From a virus, in the IMG/VR virus record IMGVR_UViG_3300044695_006147, positions 1 through 23,673 of that record: 23,673 nucleotides of DNA. One strand, 5' to 3'. Position numbers and translations under genes: made by a program. Under the pieces are notes generated by a model. That model did no database searches and was not told the DNA's origin. It was given only the letters and a program-made list of their open reading frames with translations. Of the stretch, positions 17,189-22,765 are shown one piece after another (position 1 is the stretch's first letter; every line of letters begins with the position of its first letter).

Positions 17189-17730
17189 GGAACAAAATTT
17201 AAGTCTATGTCAAAATCTTCTTCTTCTAATACAGGTGCTTGTGCAGCATCATACTTGTACTCTGTTGGTGGAGTAGAAGTAGGAGTGGTTGTGGGAGTTG
17301 TTACAATTTCTTCTTGTATTGGTTGAGGTGTTGATGGTTTAATAGCAGTCATCACTAAATTAACTTCAAATTTAAATCCATCGTTATCAGGTTTAAACTT
17401 TAATTCAGGATGCATAATATTATTCTCATCAATTAGAGGTCGTCCCATAAATACTTTTTTGGTAGACTTTAACCTAGACAACACAACATTAAATTGTTTT
17501 TCCTCCATACCTAACTCTTCTCTAATCTCTTTACGCATATCAGTAGATAGAATAAACTTACCACGCTTGTCAGGTGGTAAAGCTTCGTATTCATTATCTA
17601 ATCTAATTAGTTCAGCTAACACATCTCTTTCTTGCAATGTAAGATTCAACATAAAATTCATAAAGGCAAGAATTTGACGATATATCTTCTTCTCATTAGA
17701 AGGAAGAGATATTACTTTTCTTTGTCTCAT
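17185..17730 (-). CDS. Winged-helix-like protein with acidic, Pro/Thr-rich tail (181 aa)
   Basis: I start the gene at the ATG at 17728-17730 (MRQRKVISLPSNEKKIYRQI). The frame extends one TTG codon further. Residues ~30-110 look like a winged helix: LTLQERDVLAELIRLDNEYE, then STDMRKEIREELGMEEKQFN and VVLSRLKSTKKVFMGRPLI. The final ~50 residues are a disordered Pro/Thr linker ending in an acidic patch (LEEEDFDIDLNFVP). The function is unknown. A role in gene control or in packaging-complex assembly is possible. Overlaps with the 128-aa gene (35 bp) and the IHF-like gene (4 bp) indicate a coupled set. Confidence 0.65.
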   Translation of the reverse strand: MRQRKVISLPSNEKKIYRQILAFMNFMLNLTLQERDVLAELIRLDNEYEALPPDKRGKFILSTDMRKEIREELGMEEKQFNVVLSRLKSTKKVFMGRPLIDENNIMHPELKFKPDNDGFKFEVNLVMTAIKPSTPQPIQEEIVTTPTTTPTSTPPTEYKYDAAQAPVLEEEDFDIDLNFVP

Positions 17731-18082
17731 CAATAATAGTTTTTTGTAATTCTGTATCAGTTGCTAAAAATTTAGCTGTTTCGTACCAAGTAATTAAAGC
17801 ACCTTGAATTAAGTGAGATAATACGTCTAGTAATACTTGTAGTTCAAAACGTTTAAATTCTATTTGGTCAGGTTTTACGTATTTAAACTGTTGAATAGTA
17901 CGCTCTCCATAACCTGCTTCTCTTACTAAAATATCTACTACTTGTAATTTAGTATCATCAATTGTTTCATTGTACGATTTGTAAGCAAACTGTAATCCAG
18001 ATGCAATTGACTTTTCTGTAGCATGCATAAATGCTGTTGACATTATTTCTTTAACTGTTGCTAATTTCTCCGTTGTTCCCAT
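17696..18082 (-). CDS. Helical protein of unknown function (128 aa)
   Basis: The protein is nearly all helical (TVKEIMSTAFMHATEKSIAS, QVVDILVREAGYGERTIQQF, FELQVLLDVLSHLIQGALIT). The last of these is hydrophobic, but charged residues around it argue against a transmembrane segment. No family is recognised. It is preceded by an A-rich leader (TTTTAAATAAATAAA before the ATG) and overlaps the winged-helix gene by 35 bp. Confidence 0.6.
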   Translation of the reverse strand: MGTTEKLATVKEIMSTAFMHATEKSIASGLQFAYKSYNETIDDTKLQVVDILVREAGYGERTIQQFKYVKPDQIEFKRFELQVLLDVLSHLIQGALITWYETAKFLATDTELQKTIIDETKKSNISSF

Positions 18083-18100
18083 TTTATTTATTTAAAATTA

Positions 18101-18742
18101 TTAATATTCATTTTCTGTGTCGTAAAACATTCTCTCCGAATCCTCAGTGTGCCACTTGTCAAATCCCTCGCAGTTATACCAGTCCTTGTTCACCAAATAG
18201 TCAGGCTTCTCAGGAAATGGCTTAGTCACAAAACTAGGCTCCGACCATTTTATCCTATTGTTAGGCTGCAAGGCAATCTGTCCGTTATCAAGCAAGATGA
18301 TATGATGGGACTTATGCTCCATCGGGTCCTCTGCCAAAGATAAGTCCGTATTAACATCACCACTCCCCCAATTGATAGTCGCATAGTAACTCCCACTGTA
18401 AAACTTCTTGTCCTTCATAAAGACCTCCACCTTCATGTCGTACAAATACGAAAGATGAAGCAAAGTGAAGTTATACGAAAAACAATTCCATATCTGCAAA
18501 TAGTGAAATGGCAAATCTACCTCTGGCAACTTTGGCTCAGTCAGCAAAGCATGACTAGGTAACTTATCTCTCATCACACCATTGTCAAGTAACACCTGAA
18601 ACAATGCCGCCTGACCAGGCATACATCTGACAGAAATAATCACTCCTGGAGTAAATTCTCCTTGACCCTTTTGGTTTTGATACATATACTCGTTTCTAAC
18701 AAATACCTTCAAAGGAAAAAAATTATGCTCTATGTGTGCCAT
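18101..18742 (-). CDS. Conserved phage protein of unknown function (213 aa)
   Basis: The protein (MAHIEHNFFPLKVFVRNEYM, GEFTPGVIISVRCMPGQAAL, LPFHYLQIWNCFSYNFTLLH, EDPMEHKSHHIILLDNGQIA, LQPNNRIKWSEPSFV) strongly recalls a conserved hypothetical family seen in many marine and environmental phages, with the constant block 'EHKS...LDNGQ...PNNRI.W..PS'. The function of that family is not known to me. The DNA here is visibly richer in G and C, with more C-ending codons, than the genes on either side. It overlaps the 64-aa gene by 20 bp at its start. Confidence 0.7.
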   Translation of the reverse strand: MAHIEHNFFPLKVFVRNEYMYQNQKGQGEFTPGVIISVRCMPGQAALFQVLLDNGVMRDKLPSHALLTEPKLPEVDLPFHYLQIWNCFSYNFTLLHLSYLYDMKVEVFMKDKKFYSGSYYATINWGSGDVNTDLSLAEDPMEHKSHHIILLDNGQIALQPNNRIKWSEPSFVTKPFPEKPDYLVNKDWYNCEGFDKWHTEDSERMFYDTENEY

Positions 18743-18917
18743 TATTTTCTAGTTTAAATTTTAATACAAATTCTAGTTTTTCTTTTAGAGTAACAGCGTA
18801 TTCAAAAACTGTTACTCTATTGTGGTATAAACAATACTGTTGGTATTGTGTTGTGATACGTTCTTCCTTATCAAAAAGAATCTTTAAGTTGTCCGATTTA
18901 AATTCTCCAATTACCAT
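18723..18917 (-). CDS. Small protein of unknown function (64 aa)
   Basis: The protein (MVIGEFKSDNLKILFDKEER...) is charged and probably helical, with no recognised family. It begins 8 bp after the winged-helix regulator gene and overlaps the next gene by 20 bp, which supports it being real. Its coding DNA holds a perfect 10-bp inverted repeat (18787-18796 and 18809-18818), which could act as an RNA hairpin between regulator and downstream genes. Confidence 0.5.
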   Translation of the reverse strand: MVIGEFKSDNLKILFDKEERITTQYQQYCLYHNRVTVFEYAVTLKEKLEFVLKFKLENNGTHRA

Positions 18918-18925
18918 CAGTAACC

Positions 18926-19231
18926 CTATAACGAAAATACTTCTAAATTAAGTCTATATCTACCCCTTACTTCGGCTGTCCGTATAAGGTCTCTCTCTTT
19001 TAAAGAAGAAAGATGCTTATCGAGAGTAGGGGGAGATATACCCAATTTATTCATAATAAATGCTTTGTTCTGTTTGTCTGCGTACCATAAATTCTTTTCA
19101 AAATCTAACTGACGCATTATATAAAACAATACATGGAATGTTCTATCATTAGACTTTAATAATACACTTTCGTTAGTGTCTAAGTAGACTGCTATCATTT
19201 TCCTGTTTTTATTATAATTGTATTTATACAT
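18926..19231 (-). CDS. Winged-helix DNA-binding regulator or small replication initiator-like protein (101 aa)
   Basis: I use the ATG at 19229-19231 (MYKYNYNKNRKMIAVYLDTN). A longer frame would need TTG at 19258, and another ATG lies at 19198. The chain FHVLFYIMRQLDFEKNLWYA, then NKAFIMNKLGISPPTLDKHL and SSLKERDLIRTAEVRGRYRL, matches a MarR/RepL-type winged helix with its wing at the end. It heads the whole minus-strand block and faces the divergent region with five GATAGT half-sites, so it probably binds there to control the switch or start replication. A TATATTTG box ends two bases before the chosen ATG on the minus strand, which would give a leaderless mRNA. Confidence 0.72.
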   Translation of the reverse strand: MYKYNYNKNRKMIAVYLDTNESVLLKSNDRTFHVLFYIMRQLDFEKNLWYADKQNKAFIMNKLGISPPTLDKHLSSLKERDLIRTAEVRGRYRLNLEVFSL

Positions 19232-19243
19232 TGCAAATATACG

Positions 19244-19345
19244 TATTTGATAGTACAAATATCAGAATAATATAGATACTATCCAAATTTGATAGTTAAA
19301 ATATACAAAAATGATAGTAATAAAATGTGCTAATGTTTGGATAGT
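19244..19345. promoter_or_regulatory. Cluster of five TTTGATAGT-like half-sites: operator or iterons
   Basis: Half-sites on the plus strand are 19246-19254 (TTTGATAGT), 19288-19296 (TTTGATAGT), 19310-19318 (AATGATAGT) and 19336-19345 (TTTGGATAGT). One is on the minus strand at 19278-19287 (TTTGGATAGT). The first lies in a perfect dyad, TATTTG-N6-CAAATA (19244-19261). The second and the minus-strand site form an inverted repeat (ACTATC-N7-GATAGT). They sit in the 184-bp divergent space between the winged-helix gene and the metallophosphoesterase gene. This fits autoregulation or an origin with iterons. Confidence 0.65.
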
Positions 19346-19415
19346 GTTATATTTCAGGGGAATAGTAGTGAGGATATGAATTATTTTGTAATTTTATCAA
19401 AAAATCCCCCTTAAC

Positions 19416-20537
19416 ATGAATGTAGAAACCCTCAAAGAGATTAAATCTTTACTAGACTTAGGTGTCAGTAATGTAAGTGAAATTGGTAGAAGAGTTGCAG
19501 AAACTCTAGGAGTTGATTGCACTGATAGTTATCGAAGAACGATAGCAAACTATGTAAAAAAGATACAAGAACACCCTGCGTTGGCTCAAGAAACTATAGA
19601 TAAGGGATTAGATTTTAGTTCTATTAGGAGCTATTGGCATAAATCTAAACAGTTTAGTATTAGGAGTGATGTGAAGGAAAGCTTTAACTATGATGACTTT
19701 AGGGAAGACTTTTGCAACATGGTTGAAGGACTAGCTCCTAAACATTCTAAAGTAGTAAGAGATAAAATTGTTGATGGACACTGCTTACTAATAGACCCTG
19801 CAGACATACACATTAATAAATTGGCAAGTGCTTACGAAACTGGAGTAGAGTACAACAGTCAGATAGCAGTTATGAGAGTGTTTCAAGGTGTGGATGCTAC
19901 ATTAGATAAGAGTAGAGGATATAACATAGACAAGATTATATTAGTTGTAGGTAATGATGTGTTAAATACAGATACTATTAAAGGAACTACAACTAAGGGT
20001 ACAGAACAAGATACACATCTTAAATGGTTTGATGCATTTAGAATGGCTAAGCAAATGTATGTAGATATTATTGATAAGTTAATACAAGTTGCAGATGTAG
20101 AGGTAATATATAATGTAAGTAATCACGACCACATGAGTGGTTTCTTCTTAGCAGACTCCTTAGCTAGTTGGTATAGACAACATCCTAATGTAGAGTTTAA
20201 GAATTCTCCTAGTCATAGAAAGTATACTACATACGGTAAGAACTTAATAGGTACTACACACGGAGACGGAGCTAAACAAACAGACTTACCTTTATTGATG
20301 GCACATGAAGCAAGTGAATATTGGCACGATTGTAAACATAGATACATCTTTGGTCATCACGTACATCATAAAGTAAGTAAAGATTATATGAGTGTACAAT
20401 TTGAAACATTACGTTCTCCTAGTCCTGCTGATAGTTGGCATCACATTAAAGGGTATCAATATTCACCTTTATGTATAGAAGGATTTTTGTTCCACAAAGA
20501 GTTTGGACAAGTAGCTAGATTTACTACTATATTTTAA
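19416..20537 (+). CDS. HTH-metallophosphoesterase fusion protein (373 aa)
   Basis: The first ~50 residues look like a helix-turn-helix (LKEIKSLLDLGVSNVSEIGR, then RTIANYVKKIQ). Residues ~120-330 are a calcineurin-like metallophosphoesterase, with the metal ligands in order: D130 and H132 (DPADIH), GND with D181, N236-H237-D238 (SNHDH), H282 (THGDG) and GHHVHH at 313-318. Such enzymes hydrolyse phosphodiesters with two metal ions, the substrate being nucleic acid or nucleotide. The HTH suggests action on DNA or a link to the phage genome. It is the first plus-strand gene after the operator cluster, so probably an early gene. No Shine-Dalgarno precedes the ATG. Confidence 0.85.
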   Translation: MNVETLKEIKSLLDLGVSNVSEIGRRVAETLGVDCTDSYRRTIANYVKKIQEHPALAQETIDKGLDFSSIRSYWHKSKQFSIRSDVKESFNYDDFREDFCNMVEGLAPKHSKVVRDKIVDGHCLLIDPADIHINKLASAYETGVEYNSQIAVMRVFQGVDATLDKSRGYNIDKIILVVGNDVLNTDTIKGTTTKGTEQDTHLKWFDAFRMAKQMYVDIIDKLIQVADVEVIYNVSNHDHMSGFFLADSLASWYRQHPNVEFKNSPSHRKYTTYGKNLIGTTHGDGAKQTDLPLLMAHEASEYWHDCKHRYIFGHHVHHKVSKDYMSVQFETLRSPSPADSWHHIKGYQYSPLCIEGFLFHKEFGQVARFTTIF

Positions 20538-20546
20538 TTAAGAGAT

Positions 20547-20711
20547 ATGGCAACAATAGACGAGATGTGTAAGGTAGTAGAAGCCTACATACATGACAAA
20601 AAAGGAGTAGTAGTGAAGATACAAATTAGATATGACTTCAGATTTTTAGACCACGACATAGCTTTACTGCAATATGCTTATAGTGTTGCAAAGAATGGAG
20701 AAAATAAATAA
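20547..20711 (+). CDS. Small protein of unknown function (54 aa)
   Basis: An open frame from the ATG at 20547 encodes MATIDEMCKVVEAYIHDKKG, then VVVKIQIRYDFRFLDHDIAL and a short Lys-ending tail. It begins 9 bp after the metallophosphoesterase stop and uses similar codons, so it is likely the second gene of that unit. No family is recognised. Long noncoding sequence begins just behind it. Confidence 0.55.
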   Translation: MATIDEMCKVVEAYIHDKKGVVVKIQIRYDFRFLDHDIALLQYAYSVAKNGENK

Positions 20712-20753
20712 TCAAAAACACTTGACATTGTCATTTATTTTAGTTATGGGACG

Positions 20754-20845
20754 TACTATCACTGTAATGGTGCTTGGACTATCATTGCATGTTAGGTTAT
20801 TACTATCACTCTAATGATAGTAAGAGCCTACCAGGAATGGTAGTA
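20754..20845 (+). ncRNA. Predicted three-way-junction RNA
   Basis: Read by eye, 20754-20761 pairs with 20838-20845 (8 bp, one G-U) to close a domain. Inside are hairpin two, 20764-20771 with 20781-20788 (8 bp), and hairpin three, 20793-20798 with 20825-20830 continuing after one mismatch into 20800-20808 with 20815-20823 (9 bp, 6-nt loop). The strand is chosen because a U-run terminator follows on the plus strand. Several stems contain ACTATCA/TGATAGT, so DNA binding is an alternative explanation. Confidence 0.5.
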
Positions 20846-20862
20846 AAATCGTATAACTTGCT

Positions 20863-20886
20863 GATACATAGTTTTGTATCTTTTTT
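20863..20886 (+). terminator. Terminator-like hairpin with six U residues
   Basis: A 6-bp stem (20863-20868 with 20875-20880) and 6-nt loop are followed directly by TTTTTT. The stem has low GC but the U-run is ideal. It could end the transcript that includes the metallophosphoesterase gene and the three-way-junction RNA. Confidence 0.55.
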
Positions 20887-20895
20887 AGACTACTT

Positions 20896-20943
20896 ATAGG
20901 TAAACCTACAAGGTAGGTGTACGTTACCTATTCGTATGAATAG
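20896..20943 (+). ncRNA. Stem-loop pair with competing folds
   Basis: One fold pairs 20896-20903 with 20924-20931 and 20904-20909 with 20913-20918, leaving GTACG as a bulge. A second hairpin (20928-20933 with 20938-20943) uses four of the same bases, so the two folds cannot fully coexist. Confidence 0.4.
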
Positions 20944-21000
20944 CTGTAACTTAGACCGTTTACAAGCTACCTTAGTAGCAATAATTACTATCACTATATT

Positions 21001-21201
21001 ATACCCCTTCCTTACTACAACTATATTATTATACCCCCTGAGGTATAGAAATAGTATGTCTCACATATTTTATACCCCTACGGTATTATTTTTATATATT
21101 TTTTAAAGTTTAAGATGTCTTAATAGTGAGTACTATTATTTTTATACCCCCGTATTTTTTATGGTGTCTTAAAAGTGGTTAGCACCTAAACAACATACCC
21201 C
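21001..21201. repeat. Five ATACCCC repeats
   Basis: ATACCCC occurs at 21001, 21031, 21072, 21144 and 21195, the first four preceded by TT or TAT (GGGGTATAA on the minus strand). Four cytosines in a row are rare in this AT-rich genome, so five copies within 201 bp are unlikely by chance. Two copies sit in an imperfect longer repeat (21070-21130 and 21142-21177) that also shares TGTCTTAA-AGTG. Possible protein sites, iterons or minus-strand promoters. Confidence 0.55.
21121..21143 (+). terminator. Weak terminator-like hairpin
   Basis: A 7-bp AT-rich stem (21121-21127 with 21132-21138) with a GAGT loop is followed by TTTTT. With so few G-C pairs it may be only a partial terminator. Confidence 0.35.
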
Positions 21202-21205
21202 TACT

Positions 21206-21247
21206 AAAGTTGGGGCGGGGGAACGACTCCCCTGTTCATCAACTTTA
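21206..21247 (+). promoter_or_regulatory. Two-stem leader structure covering the start-box of the 103-aa gene
   Basis: 21206-21212 pairs with 21240-21246 (7 bp) and encloses a GGGG/CCCC stem (21218-21221 with 21229-21232) with the loop AACGACT. The outer stem includes the first bases of the CTTTAAAAC box. Folding could therefore hide the box from ribosome or polymerase and act as a switch. It does not match a riboswitch class I can name. Confidence 0.5.
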
Positions 21248-21251
21248 AAAC
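21243..21251 (+). promoter_or_regulatory. CTTTAAAAC start-box, gene 1 of the array
   Basis: The box lies 9 nt before the ATG at 21261. The same box is found before all five genes of the array (see 22243, 22492, 22912 and 23457) and not before the first two plus-strand genes. It may be a promoter element of a phage-specific polymerase or a translation-enhancing leader. Confidence 0.6.
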
Positions 21252-21260
21252 ATTTGAGAT

Positions 21261-21572
21261 ATGAAATTGAATTTAGAATTATTGGCAGGCATCGTTAAAA
21301 TTTACGGAACACCGTTATATTCATCAACACCAGAGACCGTAGCAGGTACCGTTAGTGCAGGAGAATATACGATATCCGAGAACACCTTAGTCCTAGAGAC
21401 AGAGGTAGGTACGATGTACATTCCGATTCGCTCAAGCAGAGTCGAAGCAGGGATTGACGAGACACAGTCTTTCACAATCGGAAGCTTCAGTGCTCTTCGT
21501 GATGCAAGCGGTGAGTACAACGGTGTTGCATGGTCCGTGAAGCAAGGCGAAGCAAAGGCATTTGCGTATTAA
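21261..21572 (+). CDS. Small beta-rich protein of unknown function (103 aa)
   Basis: The protein (MKLNLELLAGIVKIYGTPLY, then GEYTISENTLVLETEVGTMY and ETQSFTIGSFSALRDASGEY) is beta-rich, soluble and of unknown family. Its DNA is clearly richer in G and C than the surrounding small genes (codons such as GTC, CTC, ACC), which suggests different origin or selection for high expression. It stands alone between a structured leader and a very strong UUCG terminator, as expected of an abundantly made protein. Confidence 0.65.
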   Translation: MKLNLELLAGIVKIYGTPLYSSTPETVAGTVSAGEYTISENTLVLETEVGTMYIPIRSSRVEAGIDETQSFTIGSFSALRDASGEYNGVAWSVKQGEAKAFAY

Positions 21573-21600
21573 CAACAGCACCCTTCGGGGTGTTTTTGTT
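21571..21600 (+). terminator. UUCG-tetraloop intrinsic terminator
   Basis: A long stem runs from 21571 to 21600 around a C(UUCG)G tetraloop (21583-21588). It has seven pairs near the loop, one mismatch, then five more, and U-rich sequence sits in the 3' arm. It overlaps the stop codon of the 103-aa gene by two bases. Confidence 0.85.
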
Positions 21601-21841
21601 ATTCCTTATGCTTCTAGTAGTAGACTATTTATAATCTACTACTAATACTCTACTTCAGCAGTCATATTGCTATGCTTGCATAGTAATATTAGTCTAATTA
21701 CTAACACTTAACTGATTCATTATGAATTTATTAGTTGTTGTTAATGGTGTTGTTACTACCCTAGATTGGATAGTAAACACCAACGCATAACATGCGTGAT
21801 AAGCCATAACAGTAAAAAGTTATGGCTTAATAGAAATTAAA

Positions 21842-21998
21842 TACTCTCATCCAAGCAGGATATTATATACTCAAATGATATAATTAATTTACTAATGACA
21901 ACTTGTCTGTTGGAGAACAGTGCATCTATTACATAGAAAAGAAATAAGTTGGGAAAATCAAAAGTAAATTATACAAGGGTTGCAACCTTGTGAGAGTA
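21842..21998 (+). ncRNA. Predicted multi-branched RNA of 157 nt
   Basis: The outer stem pairs 21842-21849 with 21991-21998 (8 bp). Inside are a 7-bp hairpin (21862-21868 with 21878-21884), a 9-bp stem (21885-21893 with 21963-21971) and a 5-bp hairpin (21974-21978 with 21986-21990). The 9-bp stem holds a 6-bp stem (21899-21904 with 21946-21951), which in turn contains a GGAG-loop hairpin (21907-21920) and a small hairpin (21926-21936). Six nested or adjacent stems in 157 nt look designed rather than random. No tRNA or named RNA family was recognised. Confidence 0.5.
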
Positions 21999-22144
21999 CA
22001 AAACAAAGGGATTTTAATGTAGTGTCTTTTATTCCCTTACTCTGTTTAACCAACAGATAATTAAAGACCGTGGTAGATTGTGTGATAATACTGTGGTGGT
22101 ATTAGTGAAACAATCAGAGAACGATAGCTACGAATAACAGCTTG

Positions 22145-22201
22145 TGTAGTGCTTATGTTAAAACTACATTAACTAGCTTAGTAGTGCTTATAACAAACTA
22201 C
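22145..22201 (+). repeat. Direct repeat GTAGTGCTTAT forming two tandem hairpins
   Basis: The 11-mer occurs at 22146-22156 and 22181-22191. Each copy is followed by AAACTAC, so both can form a hairpin (22145-22150 with 22163-22168, and 22181-22185 with 22197-22201). This looks like a duplicated RNA module. Confidence 0.5.
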
Positions 22202-22202
22202 T

Positions 22203-22236
22203 TAATAGACTACTCTTTAATTAGAGTAGTCTATTA
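22203..22236 (+). terminator. 14-bp perfect hairpin upstream of the 68-aa gene
   Basis: 22203-22216 pairs with 22223-22236 around a TTAATT loop. There is no long U-run, so it may be an RNA processing or stability element rather than a true terminator. The next gene's start-box begins 7 nt later. Confidence 0.5.
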
Positions 22237-22242
22237 TTAACT

Positions 22243-22251
22243 CTTTAAAAC
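22243..22251 (+). promoter_or_regulatory. CTTTAAAAC start-box, gene 2 of the array
   Basis: The box is followed by AAACAATA and then the ATG at 22260. Confidence 0.6.
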
Positions 22252-22259
22252 AAACAATA

Positions 22260-22466
22260 ATGTATACTCAAAAAACTATCAATGAAAATCTCTTTTCACC
22301 TGAATTTTGTATTGTTGCAAAATATCTAAACTTTAAGAGAGTTGCAGGTTTTGAGAAATTTTTAAGACAAATGAATCCTAATAATAGAATCGCCTATGGT
22401 GTTAAATTTATTAGAGTTCATCGACTTCTTAAAGAAATCGAAAGCCTTAAAAGAAGTGAACAATAG
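22260..22466 (+). CDS. Small basic protein of unknown function (68 aa)
   Basis: The protein (MYTQKTINENLFSPEFCIVA, then FKRVAGFEKFLRQMNPNNRI and a Lys/Arg-rich end) is basic and mostly helical, so nucleic acid binding is possible. No family is recognised. The ATG follows a start-box. The stop codon TAG sits in the loop of an 8-bp hairpin shared with the 3' end. Confidence 0.6.
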   Translation: MYTQKTINENLFSPEFCIVAKYLNFKRVAGFEKFLRQMNPNNRIAYGVKFIRVHRLLKEIESLKRSEQ

Positions 22467-22480
22467 TAGCTTCTTTTTTA
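22449..22480 (+). terminator. Hairpin terminator overlapping the stop of the 68-aa gene
   Basis: An 8-bp stem (22449-22456 with 22470-22477) is followed by TTATTTTATT. It holds the stop codon in its loop, so translating ribosomes would disrupt it. Confidence 0.55.
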
Positions 22481-22491
22481 TTTTATTAAAT

Positions 22492-22500
22492 CTTTAAAAC
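22492..22500 (+). promoter_or_regulatory. CTTTAAAAC start-box, gene 3 of the array
   Basis: The box is followed by AAACAAT and the ATG at 22508. Confidence 0.6.
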
Positions 22501-22507
22501 AAACAAT

Positions 22508-22765
22508 ATGAAAACAAATTTTAAAACATTACCATCAAATCCTCTAAATGGAGGTGTTCAATTTCACTTTAAAGCTGATAATGGATATGGTGCATCTATT
22601 GTTCAACATGAGTTTTCTTATGGATACAATCAAGGTCTATGGGAATTAGCAGTAATTGGTAAAGAAGGTCAAATTGACTACACTACTCCTATTACTGATG
22701 ATGTATTAGGATATTTGTCTGAGGAAGAAGTGAACGCAACACTTGATAAAATTGCAACATTGTAA
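22508..22765 (+). CDS. Small conserved phage-type protein of unknown function (85 aa)
   Basis: The protein reads MKTNFKTLPSNPLNGGVQFH, then DNGYGASIVQHEFSYG and LWELAVIGKEGQIDYTTPIT, ending DDVLGYLSEEEVNATLDKIA. The layout NGYGASVV-H-YSYG...LWELAV...TPITDDV is, from memory, a widespread small hypothetical protein of phages and their hosts. Function is unknown. A hairpin overlaps its stop codon and a structured RNA follows. Confidence 0.7.
   Translation: MKTNFKTLPSNPLNGGVQFHFKADNGYGASIVQHEFSYGYNQGLWELAVIGKEGQIDYTTPITDDVLGYLSEEEVNATLDKIATL

Larger units (their letters stand above)
20712..21260 (+). other. 549-nt gene-free stretch rich in RNA hairpins and repeats
   Basis: No credible reading frame is seen here. 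From 20754 to 20979 nearly every base can be placed in a stem: a three-way junction, a terminator-like hairpin, a two-part stem and smaller hairpins at 20928-20943 and 20966-20979. From 21001 to 21201 five ATACCCC repeats occur between AT-rich runs. A two-stem element ends just before the next gene. The stretch could be one long noncoding transcript, an untranslated leader, or an origin-type control region. Confidence 0.6.
21601..22259 (+). other. 659-nt gene-free stretch made almost entirely of hairpins
   Basis: No convincing protein gene is seen. In order it holds: a 10-bp hairpin (21615-21644), an 11-bp hairpin (21664-21689), a bulged hairpin (21746-21781), a 5-bp hairpin (21784-21796), an 11-bp hairpin (21800-21829), a nested multi-stem domain (21842-21998), hairpins at 22041-22057 and 22076-22115, a duplicated hairpin (22145-22201) and a 14-bp hairpin (22203-22236). 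Such density suggests a long structured noncoding RNA, or a set of small ones. Confidence 0.6.

Noticed and set aside
20712-21260. CRISPR array or group I/II intron
   Set aside because: Repeats are short and irregularly spaced, there are no equal spacers, and no intron core motif or open frame for a maturase is visible.
21722-21790. 22-codon open frame (MNLLVVVNGVVTTLDWIVNT...)
   Set aside because: It lies in a predicted hairpin, has no CTTTAAAAC box and no family. Such a short frame is expected by chance.
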